From Ferruginibacter sp. (lineage in GTDB: Bacteria > Bacteroidota > Bacteroidia > Chitinophagales > Chitinophagaceae), in contig JAGOAX010000009.1 in the NCBI GenBank assembly GCA_017983695.1, positions 124,001-188,000 on the forward strand: a stretch of 64,000 bases of DNA, in the 5' to 3' direction. Made by a program: the position numbers and the translations under genes. Of the stretch, positions 33,845 through 43,158 are shown one piece after another. A model generated the notes under the pieces. The model was not told the DNA's origin. It did not search any database and saw only the letters and a list, made by a program, of their open reading frames with translations. Each line of letters starts with the position of its first letter. Positions within the stretch are counted from its first letter, which is position 1.

Positions 33845-35032
33845 TTATTTCACTTTTCTGCCTTTCCATTTATAAGTGCCAAATTTACCCAGCCAGCCTG
33901 CAATAACTGTATATAAAATATGAAAGGGTTGCAATAAAGGAAACCACCATAACAACCGCTTTTTATTAAAAAATCCAGCAATGGAAAACAAGAAGAACAA
34001 TTCGGCAATGGTTTTACTAATGATTAAAATTAACCATAGCTCAAAAACCGAAGCAATAAAAGTAATAGGATAAATATGAATATTGAAGACTGTATTTTTG
34101 AATAAGGCCGCAATAGGCATTAAAAGCAGCACTACATTTAACACATATACCAATACCAATACAGCAAATATCCGTTTGTCATCATACTTATCAGCTTTAC
34201 TGGCCCAGCGGATGCGTTGATTAAAAAAATCTTTTATTGTTAACACAGGCTGTGTTTGTACAATTACCTCTTTCGATTTTAAAAACAAAACTTTATCAGG
34301 ACTTTGTTTATATATTTTATGCATCAGCAACATATCATCACCACTGGCAATAGTATCAATACCTGCAAATCCATTTACAGCATTAAATGCCATTTTGGTA
34401 TAGGCGAGGTTGGCACCATTACACATGCTGTGCATTTTTTTATGAACAGATGCGCCGGTAATACCCTGTAGTGTCATAAAATCTACCGCCTGGAAAATTT
34501 CAATAAACCTGTTACCACAATTGATAGCAACCGGCATCACTATAAATGAAGGATTTTTTTCCTGATAAAAAGCTGCGATAGTTTGCAACCAGTTTTTGGG
34601 TACAACGCAATCTGCATCTGTAGTTACAATTAAATCGCCGGTCGATTGTTGTACAGCAATCTCAATTGCTTTCTTTTTGTAAGAATTGATTGCATTCGCT
34701 TCCACAAAATTCCTGAGCGAAATCAGTTTTATATTTTGTGATGTATATGCCGAAACAATAGCAGCTGTATTGTCGGATGAAAAATCATCTACAACCAACA
34801 CTTCAAATAAATGTTCAGGGTAAGATTGATTTAGAATAGCATTCAGGCAGCTTTTAATATTTTCCTCCTCGTTACGGGCAGGAATGATAACTGAAATACG
34901 GGTTTGTGTTTTGTAGTCTATGGCTTGTGTTTTGAAGCCCGGAATAACCAGCCAGCTTTTCCAGTAGTAAAGAATAAGCAGGACATAAAGGGTAAAAATC
35001 AATAGTATAAAAATGAGTGAAACCTGCTGCAT
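33845..35032 (-). CDS. Membrane glycosyltransferase family 2
   Basis: 395 aa from the ATG at 35032. An in-frame start at 35065 would run through a dispersed repeat (35039-35060) and is rejected. An N-terminal helix is followed by a GT-A domain (about 40-270) with SVIIPARNEEENI, VLVVDDFSSDN and TTDADC, the nucleotide-sugar/metal-binding DxD-type site. An ASGDDMLLMHKI block and a QRIRW motif give the processive-type acceptor site. Three C-terminal helices anchor it. Product and acceptor are unknown, and no polysaccharide genes are adjacent. Confidence 0.88.
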   Translation of the reverse strand: MQQVSLIFILLIFTLYVLLILYYWKSWLVIPGFKTQAIDYKTQTRISVIIPARNEEENIKSCLNAILNQSYPEHLFEVLVVDDFSSDNTAAIVSAYTSQNIKLISLRNFVEANAINSYKKKAIEIAVQQSTGDLIVTTDADCVVPKNWLQTIAAFYQEKNPSFIVMPVAINCGNRFIEIFQAVDFMTLQGITGASVHKKMHSMCNGANLAYTKMAFNAVNGFAGIDTIASGDDMLLMHKIYKQSPDKVLFLKSKEVIVQTQPVLTIKDFFNQRIRWASKADKYDDKRIFAVLVLVYVLNVVLLLMPIAALFKNTVFNIHIYPITFIASVFELWLILIISKTIAELFFLFSIAGFFNKKRLLWWFPLLQPFHILYTVIAGWLGKFGTYKWKGRKVK

Positions 35033-35038
35033 AATGGT

Positions 35039-35060
35039 AAGCCGTATAAGAGTGCGGCAT
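35039..35060 (-). repeat. Dispersed repeat, GCACTCTT type, copy 1
   Basis: Read on the minus strand: ATGCCGCACTCTTATACGGC plus TT. It closely matches GTCGCACTCTTGTACGGCAT at 46317-46336 and contains a short GCCG/CGGC inverted repeat. It is probably a dispersed intergenic element of this lineage. It sits just upstream of the GT2 gene. Confidence 0.5.
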
Positions 35061-35128
35061 AACAATGCCAGATTGATATTCTCTTGCCCGGCTTACAAAA
35101 ATAAATTTTAAAATTTCAAATGAATCAT

Positions 35129-35136
35129 TATCTTTG
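35129..35136 (+). promoter_or_regulatory. Promoter -7 box of the MarR gene
   Basis: TATCTTTG matches TAnnTTTG exactly. Predicted initiation near 35143 falls inside the inverted repeat at 35139-35156, and the box contains the TTG that would otherwise be a possible upstream start codon. Confidence 0.6.
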
Positions 35137-35138
35137 TT

Positions 35139-35156
35139 TAGTTGCATAAACAACTA
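35139..35156. promoter_or_regulatory. MarR operator candidate (autoregulation)
   Basis: TAGTTG-CATAAA-CAACTA is a perfect 6-bp inverted repeat with a 6-bp centre. It starts 2 bp after the -7 box, spans the expected start point, and ends 1 bp before the MarR ATG. Size, symmetry and position are those of a MarR-family autorepression site. Confidence 0.6.
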
Positions 35157-35157
35157 T

Positions 35158-35598
35158 ATGCCAAACAACCAATTTAAAAAAGGAGAATTATACAGTTTTA
35201 TTACCGGAAAGGCCAGTACTGCAATCGGCAGGCGATTGCAGAAAAATTTTAAGCAGGCTAACCTGGATATAACCATTGAGCAATGGAGTGTGCTGTATCA
35301 TTTATGGAAACAGGATGGTATGAGCCAGCAACTGTTGTGTGATGCCACTTTCAGGGATAAACCGAGTATTACAAGGCTGGTGGATAACCTGGAAAAATTA
35401 AAACTGGTAAAAAGAAACGCTTCTAAAGAAGACAGGCGGAAGAACCTGATTGTTTTAACTGATGAGGGAAGGGAACTTGAAGAAAAGTGCATGATTATTG
35501 CCAATACAACATTAAATGAGGCGCTGGAAGGTGTAACTAACGGACAAGTTGAAATTGCAAAAGAAGTGTTACAGATGGTGTATGATAATTTGAAGTAG
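35158..35598 (+). CDS. MarR-family transcriptional regulator
   Basis: 146 aa from the ATG at 35158; the TTG at 35134 is within the promoter and is rejected. Winged helix-turn-helix core (about 30-110): LDITIEQWSVLYHLWKQDGM, SQQLLCDATFRDKPSITRLV and the wing KEDRRKNLIVLTDEG with the conserved D-R-R. MarR proteins are dimers released from DNA by small ligands. It is followed by an acyl-CoA dehydrogenase gene, a plausible target, though a GC-rich hairpin lies between them. Confidence 0.93.
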   Translation: MPNNQFKKGELYSFITGKASTAIGRRLQKNFKQANLDITIEQWSVLYHLWKQDGMSQQLLCDATFRDKPSITRLVDNLEKLKLVKRNASKEDRRKNLIVLTDEGRELEEKCMIIANTTLNEALEGVTNGQVEIAKEVLQMVYDNLK

Positions 35599-35608
35599 AG
35601 CCCTGCCG

Positions 35609-35626
35609 CTCCGCCAGCTGGCGGAG
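35609..35626. repeat. GC-rich perfect palindrome
   Basis: CTCCGCCAGCTGGCGGAG is an 18-bp perfect palindrome, very GC-rich against AT-rich surroundings, 10 bp after the MarR stop. No T-run follows. It resembles a REP-like intergenic element rather than a terminator. Confidence 0.5.
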
Positions 35627-35677
35627 AACTTTATAGAAGCGAAAAGACAGATTGCTAATTGAAAAAAATATATAATC

Positions 35678-37468
35678 ATGAACACAACAACCCCAACAAC
35701 ATTGCTAAAAGGCGGTGAATGGTTAATTAAAGAAAGTAATGCTTTTGAAACTTTTACTCCTGAAGATTTTAATGAGGAGCAACTGATGGTAAAAGATATG
35801 TGCCTTCAGTTTTTAAGTACCGAGGTAATACCGAACATAGCTAAGATTGATAAATTGGAACCAGGCTTAATGCCAACCTTACTTGAAAAAGCCGGTGAAC
35901 AGGGATTATTGGGGGCTTCTATCCCCGAAGATTTAGGCGGCCTGGGTAAAGATTTTATAACCTCTACCTTGGTTAACGAAGCTTTAGGCGGTGGCTTTTC
36001 TTTTAGTGTGGCAGTAGCTGCACACACAGGTATTGGCACTTTACCCATTTTATATTTTGGTACCGAAGAGCAAAAGAAAAAATACATACCCAAATTGGCC
36101 ACTGGCGAATGGAAGGGTGCTTACGGTTTAACAGAACCCAATAGCGGTAGCGATGCATTAGGTGCAAAATCAACAGCTACGCTTTCTGCCGATGGTAAAT
36201 ATTATATTTTAAACGGGCAAAAATGCTGGATTACCAATGGAGGTTTTGCTGATGTTTATACTGTGTTTGCAAAAATAGATGGTGATAAATTTAGTACGTT
36301 TATTATTGAAAAAGGTTTTGAAGGTTTTACACAAGGGCCCGAAGAGCATAAGATGGGTATTAAAGGTTCATCAACAGTGCAATTGTATTTTCAGGATTGT
36401 AAAGTGCCCGTAGAAAATCTGTTAGGCGAAGTTGGAAAAGGCCACATTATTGCTTTTAATATTTTAAATATTGGCCGTTTAAAATTATGTGCCGCTGCTA
36501 TTGGTGCCTCTAAAATGGCATTAAACAACACTATAGAATATGCAAAAACACGAGAGCAGTTTAAAACAGCTATTGCAAATTTTGGTGCTATAAAATATAA
36601 ACTGGCCGAAGCTGCCATAAGAATTTTTGCAACGGATAGTGCCACATACCGCACAGCAAAATGGATTGATGATAAAGAAACTGAATTAATAAATGCAGGT
36701 AAGCCTTTTAACGAAGCATTGCTTGGCGCTGCAGAAGAGTTTGCAGTAGAGTGTGCTGTATTAAAAGTAGATGGTAGTGAGGTATTGGATTTTGTGGTGG
36801 ATGAAGGTGTGCAGGTACATGGTGGTAACGGGTTTAGCGATGAGTATATGATAAGCAGGGCTTACAGAGATAGCCGTATTAACCGGATTTTTGAAGGCAC
36901 TAACGAAATTAACAGGCTGCTTACTGTTGATATGATTTTAAAAAGAGCCATGAAAGGTAAGTTGGATTTGATGGGGCCGGCAATGGCAGTAAGTAAAGAG
37001 TTAATGAGTATTCCGGAATTTGGAAATGAAGATGAAGCACCTTTTGCAAACGAACGCAAAACCATTGTAAATATGAAAAAATGTATTTTAATGGTGGCAG
37101 GGGCTGCAGTACAAAAACTAATGATGAAGATAAGCGATGAGCAGGAAATATTAATGAACATTGCAGACATGGCTATACAAACCTTTATGGCTGAAAGTAC
37201 TTTACTAAGGGTAATAAAAACAACAGATAAGCAGGGTGCTGCTAACACCGCTTTGCAAACTGATATAATGCGTTGTTATTTAAACGATGCTAACGACAGG
37301 TTGAACAAAGCAGGTAAAGAAGCAATTAATGCTTTTGCAACAGGTGATGAACAGCGCATGATGTTGCTGGGCTTAAAACGCTTTACAAAAACAGAACCTT
37401 TTAACAGTAAAGATGCCCGTAGAAGAATTGCTGATAAATTAATTAGCGAAAATAAATATCCCTGGTAA
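35678..37468 (+). CDS. Acyl-CoA dehydrogenase
   Basis: 596 aa FAD flavoprotein catalysing alpha,beta-dehydrogenation of acyl-CoA in fatty-acid degradation. N-terminal helical domain, then the middle beta domain with GAYGLTEPNSGSDALGAKST and YYILNGQKCWITNG (about 150-190). The C-terminal helical domain has YAKTREQFKTAIANFGAIKY and VQVHGGNGFSDEYMISRAYR followed by INRIFEGTNEINR, where the family's catalytic Glu region lies. It is longer than the 380 aa classical enzymes, having the extra C-terminal domain of about 170 aa seen in very-long-chain-type members. The upstream MarR gene may control it. Confidence 0.94.
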   Translation: MNTTTPTTLLKGGEWLIKESNAFETFTPEDFNEEQLMVKDMCLQFLSTEVIPNIAKIDKLEPGLMPTLLEKAGEQGLLGASIPEDLGGLGKDFITSTLVNEALGGGFSFSVAVAAHTGIGTLPILYFGTEEQKKKYIPKLATGEWKGAYGLTEPNSGSDALGAKSTATLSADGKYYILNGQKCWITNGGFADVYTVFAKIDGDKFSTFIIEKGFEGFTQGPEEHKMGIKGSSTVQLYFQDCKVPVENLLGEVGKGHIIAFNILNIGRLKLCAAAIGASKMALNNTIEYAKTREQFKTAIANFGAIKYKLAEAAIRIFATDSATYRTAKWIDDKETELINAGKPFNEALLGAAEEFAVECAVLKVDGSEVLDFVVDEGVQVHGGNGFSDEYMISRAYRDSRINRIFEGTNEINRLLTVDMILKRAMKGKLDLMGPAMAVSKELMSIPEFGNEDEAPFANERKTIVNMKKCILMVAGAAVQKLMMKISDEQEILMNIADMAIQTFMAESTLLRVIKTTDKQGAANTALQTDIMRCYLNDANDRLNKAGKEAINAFATGDEQRMMLLGLKRFTKTEPFNSKDARRRIADKLISENKYPW

Positions 37469-37484
37469 ACTAAACTGGAATAAT

Positions 37485-37519
37485 AAAAAAGAGAGAGCAA
37501 TTAAGCCCTCTCTTTTTTA
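37485..37519. terminator. Bidirectional terminator
   Basis: AAAAAAGAGAGAG pairs with the later CTCTCTTTTTT across a loop of about ten bases between the convergent acyl-CoA dehydrogenase and lipoprotein genes. A-run and T-run on both sides allow function in either direction. Confidence 0.8.
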
Positions 37520-37540
37520 TTATAAATATTTTACGCTGTA

Positions 37541-38179
37541 TTATTTGGCGTTGTAAGGGAATTTTCTTGATGCATTTCTCATCAAAGCATTAACCAGCCT
37601 GTCTGTACTGCTGCCTACCGAACCGGTTGCATTATAATCGTATTTCCAAACCAGTTCCCCTTTTTTTCCTTCATTTATACTTATAGAAGTTTGTACATCA
37701 TTAGTGGCTCCCCAAGAACCAATTAATACACCAATGGCTATCGCCGCACCATCACTCATTGGTTTTTTCATGGCAGCACGTGATGATATTATTGCATCAA
37801 CTCCTAATAACTGACAAAGTTCTTCCTTTGTTTTTGTTACCATGGAATTATAAGATATGCCGGCCTGATTCAATAATGCATTGGTTTTACTGATATCCTG
37901 GAAGCTGACCGTATATTTAAACTTATCACTTCTTTTTAAAAACCAGGAATACATTTTATCCTGTATATCCTTACCTGTATTTTCCTGAGCCTGGCTAATT
38001 TGTTCAGTAGTAGTTTTCTTCATTTCATTAGGCCGAAGCTGAATATTTACTTCTGCAGGTAAAATAGCCACTGTTTTATGGCTGGCTGTTTGATCATCGA
38101 AATTCTGTGCTTTGTAAATAGTAGGGCCACAGCTTGCAAAAATGACAAAGACAGTTAGAGCAGTGATTATTTTTTTCAT
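37541..38179 (-). CDS. Hypothetical lipoprotein
   Basis: 212 aa. A lipoprotein signal (ITALTVFVIFASCGPTIYKA) with lipid Cys17 is followed by a soluble domain: TVAILPAEVNIQLRP, then ELCQLLGVDAIISSRAAMKK and a short hydrophobic Gly-rich stretch (DGAAIAIGVLIGSWGA). The pattern of an early ILPAE strand and a later LGVDAII segment resembles lipoproteins related to the CsgG/TolB-N alpha/beta fold, but this is only a resemblance. It has its own -7 box. Confidence 0.75.
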   Translation of the reverse strand: MKKIITALTVFVIFASCGPTIYKAQNFDDQTASHKTVAILPAEVNIQLRPNEMKKTTTEQISQAQENTGKDIQDKMYSWFLKRSDKFKYTVSFQDISKTNALLNQAGISYNSMVTKTKEELCQLLGVDAIISSRAAMKKPMSDGAAIAIGVLIGSWGATNDVQTSISINEGKKGELVWKYDYNATGSVGSSTDRLVNALMRNASRKFPYNAK

Positions 38180-38192
38180 CTCTTATTTTTTG

Positions 38193-38200
38193 CAAATATA
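38193..38200 (-). promoter_or_regulatory. Promoter -7 box of the lipoprotein gene
   Basis: TATATTTG on the minus strand fits TAnnTTTG exactly. The start near 38186 would leave a leader of about 7 nt. Confidence 0.55.
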
Positions 38201-38316
38201 ATCACAGCTACCTTTTTTTAAATGATAACAGGAGTGAATTGAATAAAACATTTTGTTAAATGTAAAAACTGATGCATGGAATGTTTACTTTTAATATGCG
38301 GAAGTAATAATCAACG

Positions 38317-40047
38317 ATGAAAAAAATAACAGCAGCAATTTTAATTATTGTGTATGGCACAGTATCGGCGCAAAACAATGATAAACCATTTATTAAATTG
38401 GTATCGCCATTAAAAGAGAAAAATAATGTAAACAGCTCACGTAATTTTTTAATTGGCAGCACGTGTAAAAACTGTAACCTTACTGTAAATGGAAATGCAG
38501 TAAAAGTTTATCCAACCGGGGCCTTTGCTTATGAGCTCAACTTAAAAACAGGCGACACTTCCTTTACCTTAATTGCATTTAATGCACCGGATAAATCTGT
38601 AAATAAAAAAATTACTTACAATTATTCTTTACCGGCACCACCCGATACAGTTAAAACTTTAAGTATTGTCAGCATACAAACTTTTCCCGAGGGGAACCTG
38701 ATGTTGCAACCAGGAGATAAAATAAAATTCAGGGTTAAAGCATTAACGGGCTGTACCGTTATTGCAGGAAACAATATTCCTTTGTTTGAAATGCCGGTTG
38801 CCATGCCAGGTATTTACCAGGGCGAATATGTGGTAAAAGAAACGGATAGTTTTCTCTTAACTAAAATACCAATTACTATAACAGACAGCACTGGAAAAAG
38901 TATAACCCAGGAAACTAAAAATACTATTTCAATGTTTTCGTCATACAGCCCGGCCATTGCTGTTACTAAAGGCAGGCTGGTACATTTGTTATTTGGTTTG
39001 GGAGAAGACAGGTTGGGTGGCGCCAAGATCGGTTACTTAGATTCGATGGTGCAATTAAATATTGTTGGTAAGGTGGACAAGAAATATAAAGTACAGTTAT
39101 CTAAATACCGCACAGCATACATCGATGATGACAGTATTAAGTTTTTACCAAAAGGAAATTTTACGCCGGAATCGCTTACTACCAGTTGGCGTGTGTATGG
39201 CGATTCGTTATTCGACTATGTAACGATAGGTTTATTTGCAAGATTGCCCTACCAGTCTTTTCAGTTGATCGATCCTTCTAAAATTATAATAGATGTTTTT
39301 GGTGCTACCAACAATACCAACTGGATAACACAACTGGAAAATGTAAAAGAGATCAAAAACGTTTATTACGAACAAACCGAAGATGAAGTTTTTAGAATAA
39401 CTATTGAATTAAAACATCAACAGCACTGGGGCCACCAGATTTATTACAAAGGAAATTTGCTGGTGATAAAGGTAAAGCGGCAACCGGAAAATTTATCGTT
39501 AAGTAATTTAACCATAGCGGTAGATGCAGGCCATGGCGGCAGTAATACAGGAGCAGGTGGCCCAACGGGCTCTTCGGAAAAAGCACTGACGCTGGCCGTT
39601 GCATTAAAACTGCAAAAAGCGCTGGAACAACTAAGTGCAAAAGTTATTATGACGAGAACAACTGAAAAGTTTGTTGACAATTTACAGCGTGTACTTTTTT
39701 ACAGAGATAGTACGCCTGATTTGCTCATCAGTATTCACCTGAATTCTGCAGCTGACCCGATAAGGGTTAGCGGTACCAGCACTTTTTACAGGTATGTCGG
39801 CTTTAGAAATTTAAGCCAGACTATTTATAAACGTATGCTTGAACTGGACTTAAAAGAATATGGTAACACCGGCAGTTTTAATTTTATGCTCAATAGTCCG
39901 ATTGAATATCCCAATGCACTGGTAGAAACACTTTTTATCAGCAACCCCGAAGATGAAATGAAAATACTTGATGAAAATTTTCAACAACAGATTGCCGATA
40001 AAATTATATTGGGCATACAAGATTTTTTAAACAATTGTAAAAAATAA
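38317..40047 (+). CDS. N-acetylmuramoyl-L-alanine amidase (Amidase_3)
   Basis: 576 aa periplasmic zinc amidase that cleaves the MurNAc-L-Ala bond in peptidoglycan, usually during cell separation. Signal peptide (1-18, ending GTVSAQ), a long N-terminal region (about 20-390) with Ig-like and AMIN-like beta-rich segments, then Amidase_3 at about 398-573. Zinc ligands are visible: His406 in DAGHGG, Glu421 in SSEKA and His474 in SIHLNSA; the catalytic Glu is in NALVETLFISN. The long N-terminal part is unusual compared with AmiC and may target the enzyme to septal peptidoglycan. Confidence 0.92.
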   Translation: MKKITAAILIIVYGTVSAQNNDKPFIKLVSPLKEKNNVNSSRNFLIGSTCKNCNLTVNGNAVKVYPTGAFAYELNLKTGDTSFTLIAFNAPDKSVNKKITYNYSLPAPPDTVKTLSIVSIQTFPEGNLMLQPGDKIKFRVKALTGCTVIAGNNIPLFEMPVAMPGIYQGEYVVKETDSFLLTKIPITITDSTGKSITQETKNTISMFSSYSPAIAVTKGRLVHLLFGLGEDRLGGAKIGYLDSMVQLNIVGKVDKKYKVQLSKYRTAYIDDDSIKFLPKGNFTPESLTTSWRVYGDSLFDYVTIGLFARLPYQSFQLIDPSKIIIDVFGATNNTNWITQLENVKEIKNVYYEQTEDEVFRITIELKHQQHWGHQIYYKGNLLVIKVKRQPENLSLSNLTIAVDAGHGGSNTGAGGPTGSSEKALTLAVALKLQKALEQLSAKVIMTRTTEKFVDNLQRVLFYRDSTPDLLISIHLNSAADPIRVSGTSTFYRYVGFRNLSQTIYKRMLELDLKEYGNTGSFNFMLNSPIEYPNALVETLFISNPEDEMKILDENFQQQIADKIILGIQDFLNNCKK

Positions 40048-40049
40048 AT

Positions 40050-40115
40050 CCTTGTGTACTTAGTGCCATTTCTTGTGTTCTTAGTGGTTGATATATTTAC
40101 CACAAAGAACACAAG
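40050..40115. repeat. Triple CTTGTGT-CTTAGTG repeat forming a long hairpin
   Basis: CTTGTGTTCTTAGTGGT (40072-40088) pairs with ACCACAAAGAACACAAG (40099-40115), 16 of 17 bases, around a 10-nt loop. A third, partial direct copy (CCTTGTGTACTTAGTGCC) begins at 40050. The element fills the gap between the convergent amidase and BNR-repeat genes. It may act as a terminator-like structure, but the repeated unit suggests a dispersed intergenic repeat. Confidence 0.65.
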
Positions 40116-40138
40116 GCACAGAAACAAAGTGAAGCAGT

Positions 40139-43084
40139 CTATTTTTTAATAGCCTCTAAAAAAGCTTTTTCAGTTTCTTTTGCAGCGGTAGTCATTTGCG
40201 TTGTTGGGGGCATATCACTATCCTGCAAAGCATTATGTACTGCAGCAAATGCACTTTGTAATTTATCAAGATCTTTGGCACCATTATTTTTTGCAGCAAT
40301 ACATTTTTGAGTATTGTTGTAACACATTACACTTATATCGTGTTGCAGTTGCAGATCTTTGGTAACTGTTTTAATTCTTGGATCCATCTTTACCCGGAAT
40401 GCCTGGAAAAATTCTTTTCCATCAACAGTAAGTTTGGCAATATACACACCCGGCATTACCCATGGCGATGTAACATCGGGTGCAGTATTCATATAAGTTG
40501 CAGCAATAGGAAAAGCCGGCGGTACATTTAATGGTTGATAATGCATATCCCACATAAAACGATGGCTGCCTTCAGTGCCCGAAAGTATTTGTTGTGGCCT
40601 TATCCAGTAAGGCGGCACATTGTTAGCCGGTATTTTATACAAGCTGTCTTTATTGCTGTATATTCTTATCAGTTTATTAGGTTGTGTTCGGATTTTATTG
40701 AGGTCGTTGTCCGATACGACATCCGGTATTTTTGTATCATAAATTTCCAGCTTAATATCTGTAGCTGCTTCAAATAAAAAATAATTGATCACTGCACCAT
40801 CCGGTGGATTTTGCCCTGCAGGTTCTTCCTGTGGCAATGGGGTATCGGTGTTCATATTCCATCTTACCCGGTAAGCATTTTGTGGCTGATACAATATAAC
40901 AGGCGAAGCACTTAGTCTTTCATCAAGGTGGCGCAATGGTGTAATATCATCCAGTATCCAAAAACTTCTGCCATGTGTACCAATTACCAGGTCATCATCT
41001 TTAATAACTAAATCTCTTATTGATGTTGCAGGCATATTCAACCGCAACGATTGCCAGTTGGCACCATCATCAAAAGAAACATACACCGCTCTTTCACTTC
41101 CGGCAAATAATAATCCTTTTCTTTTAGGATCTTCTTTTACCACATTGATAGGGTCCGCAGGTAAACCATTTACAATTTCAATCCATGTTTTTCCGCCATC
41201 AGTGGTTTTATAAATATGCGGACGCATATCATCTAAGCGGATACGGTTTACTGCAGCATAGGCTGTGTTTTTGTCTGTATGGCTGGCATCCATCAGCGAT
41301 ACTTTGCTCCAGCTGGTAATTTGTGGTGGTGTTACATTCTGCCATGTTTTTCCACCATCATGTGTTACATGAATCAATCCATCATCGGTGCCGCACCAGA
41401 TGGTATTAACATCCACATAGCTTGGCGCAACAGTGTAAATTACACCTCGGCGTGGCATGGTTTTCATGTCTGCTTTTGTATAAATGCCCACACTTTCCGG
41501 CACATCCCATTTTTCTCTCGACAGATCCGGGCTTATCACCTGCCAGCTGTTTCCTCCATTCATTGTTTTAAACAATACATTACCGGCATAGTACAATGTT
41601 TTTTTATCAATGGGATTAAATAATACCGGCGCTGTTCTTAAAAAACGATATTTACCACTGCGTACTGCTTCGGGTGCAATACTTTGTGTTTGCCCCGTTC
41701 TTTTATCATATTTAGAAATTTTTCCGCCATAAATAATATTATTGTCTAAAGGATCTGCAGCAACATAACCATACTCTTCTGCACCAACGGGGTGCCATTC
41801 TCTAAAACTTATTGCGCCATCATTACCACGTGATGCAATGCCAACACTGCCACTTTCCTGCTGACCGCTGTAAACATTGTAAGGAAAAGCATTATCGGTA
41901 CTTACATGATAAAACTGTGCAGTAGGCTGGTTGTACCAACTGCTGAAAGTTTCGCCGCCATTAACTGTTATAATTGCACCCTGGTCGCCTGCAATTAACA
42001 TGATGTTTGAGTTATCAGGATTGATCCAGATGCGGTGGTAATCATCACCACCCGGCGCACCACGGAATGCCGACCATGTTTTTCCGGCATCAATACTTTT
42101 CCAGGTTACCACATTGGCACTATAAACAATGTCTGCATTTTTTGGATCTGCTTTTACTTCTGCAAAATCACCTCCTCTTCCCCATAATCTTTCATCGGCA
42201 TTAATATTTGCCCATGTTTCTCCTGCATCATCACTGCGGTAAATGCCGCCATACTTGCCGGCATCAACTGTTGCATATAAACGGTTGCTGTTAGATGGTG
42301 CAATACAAAAACCAATTCTTCCCAAACCCTGTTCGGTAGTAGGTAAACCTGCAGTTAATTTTTTCCATGTTGTTCCGCCATCTGTACTTTTAAACAGGCC
42401 ACTCTCTTTTCCGTTCCAGGCGCCATTTTCCCAAGGCCCTTGCCTGCCCGCCCACATATCGGCATAAATAATATTACTGTTATTGGGGTCGATGGTAACC
42501 TGTATGGCACCGGTATTTTCATCAATGTATAAAACCTTTGTCCATGTTTTGCCACCATCTGTTGTGCTGTACACACCACGCTCTTTATTGGGGCCGTAAG
42601 GATGACCCAATGCAGCCACAAAAACCCTGTTTTCGTTTTTAGGATCAATGGCAAGCCCGCCAATCTGCTGTACATCTTCAAGCCCAAGATGTGTCCATGT
42701 TTTTCCTGCATCGGTAGATTTATACATGCCGTTACCAACGGATAAGTCTGGCCGCTGCAAACCTTCGCCACTGGCCACGTACAAAACATCCGGGTTAGAT
42801 GGTGCCACCACCACATCGCCGATACTGCCTGTGGGCTGGTCATCAAAAATTGGTTTCCAGGTACGGCCGTAATCATTGGTCTTCCACACGCCGCCATTAT
42901 TTACGCCCATATAAAATACATTGGGTTGAGAAGGTACACCAACAGCGCCTACAGTTCTGCTGCCACGGTGTGGACCAATGCAGCGCCATTGCATACTATT
43001 GAAATACGCCGGATCAAATGGCTGTGCCAGTGCAGGAATTGATTGCAACAGAACAATTGTAAGTAAAAGTTTTATCTGCTTCAT
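40139..43084 (-). CDS. Secreted BNR/sortilin-like beta-propeller protein
   Basis: About 981 aa from the ATG at 43084, which starts a signal peptide (MKQIKLLLTIVLLQSIPALA). An upstream in-frame start would add 46 residues including coding sequence shadowing the next gene and is rejected. Residues 25-650 contain many Asp-box blades (TDGGKTW, TDAGKTW, DAGETW, DGGTTW), as in the VPS10/sortilin and xyloglucanase-like ten-blade propellers. A C-terminal beta-rich region follows (about 680-900). In Bacteroidota these are often named WD40/YVTN/BNR-like or glycosyl hydrolase; no catalytic residues can be asserted. Probably exported and ligand-binding. Confidence 0.85.
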   Translation of the reverse strand: MKQIKLLLTIVLLQSIPALAQPFDPAYFNSMQWRCIGPHRGSRTVGAVGVPSQPNVFYMGVNNGGVWKTNDYGRTWKPIFDDQPTGSIGDVVVAPSNPDVLYVASGEGLQRPDLSVGNGMYKSTDAGKTWTHLGLEDVQQIGGLAIDPKNENRVFVAALGHPYGPNKERGVYSTTDGGKTWTKVLYIDENTGAIQVTIDPNNSNIIYADMWAGRQGPWENGAWNGKESGLFKSTDGGTTWKKLTAGLPTTEQGLGRIGFCIAPSNSNRLYATVDAGKYGGIYRSDDAGETWANINADERLWGRGGDFAEVKADPKNADIVYSANVVTWKSIDAGKTWSAFRGAPGGDDYHRIWINPDNSNIMLIAGDQGAIITVNGGETFSSWYNQPTAQFYHVSTDNAFPYNVYSGQQESGSVGIASRGNDGAISFREWHPVGAEEYGYVAADPLDNNIIYGGKISKYDKRTGQTQSIAPEAVRSGKYRFLRTAPVLFNPIDKKTLYYAGNVLFKTMNGGNSWQVISPDLSREKWDVPESVGIYTKADMKTMPRRGVIYTVAPSYVDVNTIWCGTDDGLIHVTHDGGKTWQNVTPPQITSWSKVSLMDASHTDKNTAYAAVNRIRLDDMRPHIYKTTDGGKTWIEIVNGLPADPINVVKEDPKRKGLLFAGSERAVYVSFDDGANWQSLRLNMPATSIRDLVIKDDDLVIGTHGRSFWILDDITPLRHLDERLSASPVILYQPQNAYRVRWNMNTDTPLPQEEPAGQNPPDGAVINYFLFEAATDIKLEIYDTKIPDVVSDNDLNKIRTQPNKLIRIYSNKDSLYKIPANNVPPYWIRPQQILSGTEGSHRFMWDMHYQPLNVPPAFPIAATYMNTAPDVTSPWVMPGVYIAKLTVDGKEFFQAFRVKMDPRIKTVTKDLQLQHDISVMCYNNTQKCIAAKNNGAKDLDKLQSAFAAVHNALQDSDMPPTTQMTTAAKETEKAFLEAIKK

Positions 43085-43158
43085 GTGCGGTATAATTATT
43101 TTATTGGAGTAAATGAAATTACAAATAAAGTGAGGGATTACCAGTACTGAAAAATTTA

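Noticed and set aside
35134..35157. Upstream TTG start for the MarR gene
   Set aside because: It lies inside the -7 box and operator; the ATG at 35158 gives the normal family N-terminus.
42355..42897. Long open frame on the same strand but another frame within the BNR-repeat gene
   Set aside because: It is a shadow of the repeat-rich propeller coding sequence, with low-complexity Cys/Trp content and no recognisable domain.
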